Assembly: GCF_046058945.1 (NCBI RefSeq)
Contig: NZ_CP175511.1
Location: forward strand, 806,001-870,000
Source of the DNA: Brochothrix campestris
GTDB taxonomy: Bacteria > Bacillota > Bacilli > Lactobacillales > Listeriaceae
DNA length: 64,000 nt
Direction of reading: 5' to 3'
Part shown: in pieces, positions 62,100-64,000 of the stretch
Position numbering within the stretch: the first letter of the stretch is position 1
Layout: each line of letters opens with the position of its first letter
Program-made: the position numbers and the translations under genes
The notes under the pieces: generated by a model
Databases searched by the model: none
What the model saw: only the letters and a program-made list of their open reading frames with translations
Told to the model about the DNA's origin: nothing

Positions 62100-62948
62100 T
62101 CACCTGTTTTTATTTTGACTGATAAGCTGTGCACGGCAGATTTTTTTGATGAAACGTGGTAAGGCGTTATTAATATCCGATGGCCGTACCGTATGCTGAG
62201 TGTTTTTTAGGTCATTTAATAGACGAGTGTACAAATAAGTAGCGACTAAGGTTGCTTTTATTGGATAAGGTAACTGACTACAAAAGCCAGCAATAAGACC
62301 AGCTAGGCTGTCAGGGATATCGTCGGCTAATCCATCAGCACAAGCGATAGCACTGTAATACACCTCGTCATCAGTGCACACAACCAATTGTCTTTCTTTT
62401 AAAACAATAATAGCAGCGAGACGTTTTTGTTCAATTCGGAGTGAAAGAGGGGTCTGTTTACGGGTGTTGTGTTTTGCTAAATGGCGCCAAGTGCTCGCTT
62501 TAGGTGTTATTATGACCTTCTTTGTCAGTAGACGTGGTTCGAGGAGGCTATAAAGGGCAATGGCGTCATCGTCTAAGATTAATGTTTGTTGAGCTGTCAC
62601 GTGTTCACAAACTACTTCGAAGACGGATTTTGCGTATTTATCGAGTCCCAGACCAGGTCCAATTAAGATGATGGCGGCCTTCTTGACAGCTACTAATAAA
62701 TCAGCTGTGTTCATAAAGGAGAGCGTTTGACATTCTGGTAACAGATGTCTAAATGACGCACGAACATTTTGTGAAACGGCAACTGTCGTTGCTCCAGCAC
62801 CAGCCTGAATGCAAGCTTGAGCGGCAAGAATGGTGCTTCCACCAGCCTTTTCACAACCGCCAACGATTAGAATCGCTCTTTTCTTATACTTGTGGCGCTT
62901 TATTTCTAAAAAGTAGGCATCGATTAGCTGTTGATTTAACTGTTTCAT
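62100..62948 (-). CDS. NAD(P)H-hydrate dehydratase-like protein, motifs degenerate
   Basis: 282 residues that follow the ribokinase-like fold of ADP/ATP-dependent NAD(P)HX dehydratase (NnrD/YxkO): AILIVGGCEKAGGSTILAAQACIQAGAGATTVAV and ILIGPGLGLDKYA are clear. The key catalytic stretches are altered. The usual TPHPGE is ITPKAST, and the GSGDVLAG loop with the catalytic Asp reads ADDIPDSLAG. So the enzyme may be inactive or have another substrate. AAGGAG precedes the ATG. It is a stand-alone gene. Confidence 0.75.
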   Translation of the reverse strand: MKQLNQQLIDAYFLEIKRHKYKKRAILIVGGCEKAGGSTILAAQACIQAGAGATTVAVSQNVRASFRHLLPECQTLSFMNTADLLVAVKKAAIILIGPGLGLDKYAKSVFEVVCEHVTAQQTLILDDDAIALYSLLEPRLLTKKVIITPKASTWRHLAKHNTRKQTPLSLRIEQKRLAAIIVLKERQLVVCTDDEVYYSAIACADGLADDIPDSLAGLIAGFCSQLPYPIKATLVATYLYTRLLNDLKNTQHTVRPSDINNALPRFIKKICRAQLISQNKNR

Positions 62949-63122
62949 AGTAGGCTCCTTTCAGATTAATCGAACTGTTTATCAGTGAAGTATAAGCTAA
63001 AAAAATGAGGTCAAACAGTCAATGTGTATCATTGTTAAAAAAATTAGATTATTCATGCGAAAACGTGTAAAATAAAGGGGTATCATGTAGATGATGAATG
63101 TAGAGAGAATGGGGAGATTGAG

Positions 63123-64000
63123 ATGACAAACATAAACTGGAAACAAGAGGTTGAGTCTCGTCAAGATGCAATGCTCGAAGACTTAAAAGACCTTTTACGT
63201 ATCCGTAGTGTACGTGAAGATGATAAAGCAACAGCAGGCGCTCCATTTGGGCCTGGTCCAAAAGCAGCTCTTGATTTTATGATGGCAATGGGCGAAAAAG
63301 ATGGCTTCACAACAAAAGTAATCGAAGATGTCGCAGGACATATCGAATACGGACAAGGTGAAGAAATTGTCGGTATTTTAGGTCACGTCGATGTTGTTCC
63401 GGAAGGCAACGGTTGGGAATCTGCACCATATGAACCAGAAATGCGTGATGGTAAATTATTTGCCCGTGGTGTCAGCGATGATAAAGGGCCAACAATGGCA
63501 GCCTACTATGGTCTTAAAATCATCAAAGAACTTGGCTTACCGGTTTCTAAAAAAATTCGTTTCTTTATCGGTTCAGATGAAGAAAGTGGCATGAGCTGCT
63601 TGAAAACGTATCTTAAAAATGAACAAATGCCAACAATTGCTTTTGCGCCTGATGCAGAGTTTCCGATTATCAATACTGAAAAAGGGATTTCATCAGTCGA
63701 TGTTTCATTCGAAAATAACCGACCAGCAGAAAAAGGCGAGTTTGAATTAGAAGCATTTACAGCAGGTGAACGTTATAACATGGTTGCCGCAGACGCTAGT
63801 GCAACATTAACAAAAGTTGGTGACACAGCATCAATGATGGTTGCTTTCAATAAATACATCGACGCTAATACTGCATTAGAAGGTTCAATTGAAGCAACAG
63901 ATGATACAATCACAGTATCAGTCATTGGTAAATCAGCTCATGCAATGGAACCACGTAACGGTGTTAACGCAGGTTTAGCGTTGTTACATTTCTTGTCAGG
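63123..64000 (+). CDS. pepV: dipeptidase PepV (partial, runs off the window)
   Basis: M20-type metallodipeptidase cutting beta-Ala or hydrophobic dipeptides. Visible: IRSVREDDKATAGAPFGPGPKAALDFM start, zinc-binding His in LGHVDVVPEGNGW, Asp in RGVSDDKGPTMAAYYGL, and catalytic Glu in GSDEESGMSC. About 292 codons are seen of a family length near 470. GGGGAG-type site upstream; start ATG is clear. Confidence 0.93.
   Translation, partial: MTNINWKQEVESRQDAMLEDLKDLLRIRSVREDDKATAGAPFGPGPKAALDFMMAMGEKDGFTTKVIEDVAGHIEYGQGEEIVGILGHVDVVPEGNGWESAPYEPEMRDGKLFARGVSDDKGPTMAAYYGLKIIKELGLPVSKKIRFFIGSDEESGMSCLKTYLKNEQMPTIAFAPDAEFPIINTEKGISSVDVSFENNRPAEKGEFELEAFTAGERYNMVAADASATLTKVGDTASMMVAFNKYIDANTALEGSIEATDDTITVSVIGKSAHAMEPRNGVNAGLALLHFLS

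Noticed and set aside
1..64000. Defence system, prophage or biosynthetic gene cluster
   Set aside because: No nuclease, methylase, integrase, phage structural or biosynthetic genes are visible; accessory DNA is limited to two IS copies and the repeat arrays.

Overview
The window looks like chromosomal DNA of a low-to-moderate GC Firmicute of the Listeriaceae type. The best evidence is gene order. The runs relA-dtd-amidase, hisS-aspS, rhomboid-yqgQ-glucokinase-comG-gcvT-gcvPA-gcvPB-rhodanese-DUF1385-pepQ-accB-accC-asp23-nusB-folD, and thiolase divergent from mvaS are, from memory, the Listeria arrangement. A full branched-chain acyl-CoA operon (bcd-ptb-buk-bkd) and mevalonate genes fit this too. 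The many rearrangements and the metabolism would suit a relative such as Brochothrix, but that is inference and no rRNA is present.

Layout. 0-2.3 kb: end of relA, dtd, a small membrane ORF, an SH3b/amidase wall hydrolase. 2.5-10.5 kb: leucine dehydrogenase and the branched-chain ketoacid dehydrogenase operon, which makes primers for iso/anteiso fatty acids. 10.6-14 kb: a T-box-controlled hisS-aspS operon. 14.0-14.5 kb: a four-unit hairpin array. 14.5-19.6 kb: a membrane protein, a class B PBP, two small membrane-anchored proteins, rpmG, 5-formyl-THF cyclo-ligase. 19.6-25.4 kb: rbsR and the rbsKDACB ribose operon with operator and cre. 25.5-29.5 kb: tcyP, a decayed ISL3-type element in its terminator, and a second hairpin array. 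29.5-32.1 kb: argGH. 32.3-37.4 kb: rhomboid, yqgQ, glucokinase, two U32 proteins. 37.6-41.7 kb: a broken and partly inverted comG locus with a third array at the inversion junction. 42-46 kb: glycine cleavage genes under a glycine riboswitch. 46-52 kb: ldh, a second deleted copy of the IS, and mvaA-thiolase/mvaS. 52-64 kb: DCC protein, nitrilase, malic enzyme with a fourth, degenerate array behind it, rhodanese, DUF1385, pepQ, accBC, asp23, nusB, folD, a degenerate NAD(P)HX-dehydratase-like gene and the start of pepV.

The most interesting signal is a family of about 120-bp repeats found at four loci. Each unit is a long hairpin whose arms change sequence but keep pairing. The apical loop (GACTATnTnCCGTC type), the internal-loop strands (TTGGA and TTGAAA) and the linker between hairpins (AATAAAAGCGA type) stay conserved. 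At three loci the array lies between a gene end and the next intrinsic terminator, in the gene's sense orientation. This looks like a structured RNA or a DNA-hairpin element that I cannot assign to a known family.

The competence pseudopilus locus appears to be decaying: comGA has no ATG/GTG/TTG start, comGE is frameshifted at a T8 tract, comGG is cut by the array, and comGC-GG is inverted relative to comGA-GB. The two IS copies carry different internal deletions but intact ends and perfect 8-bp target duplications, so they were probably moved in trans.
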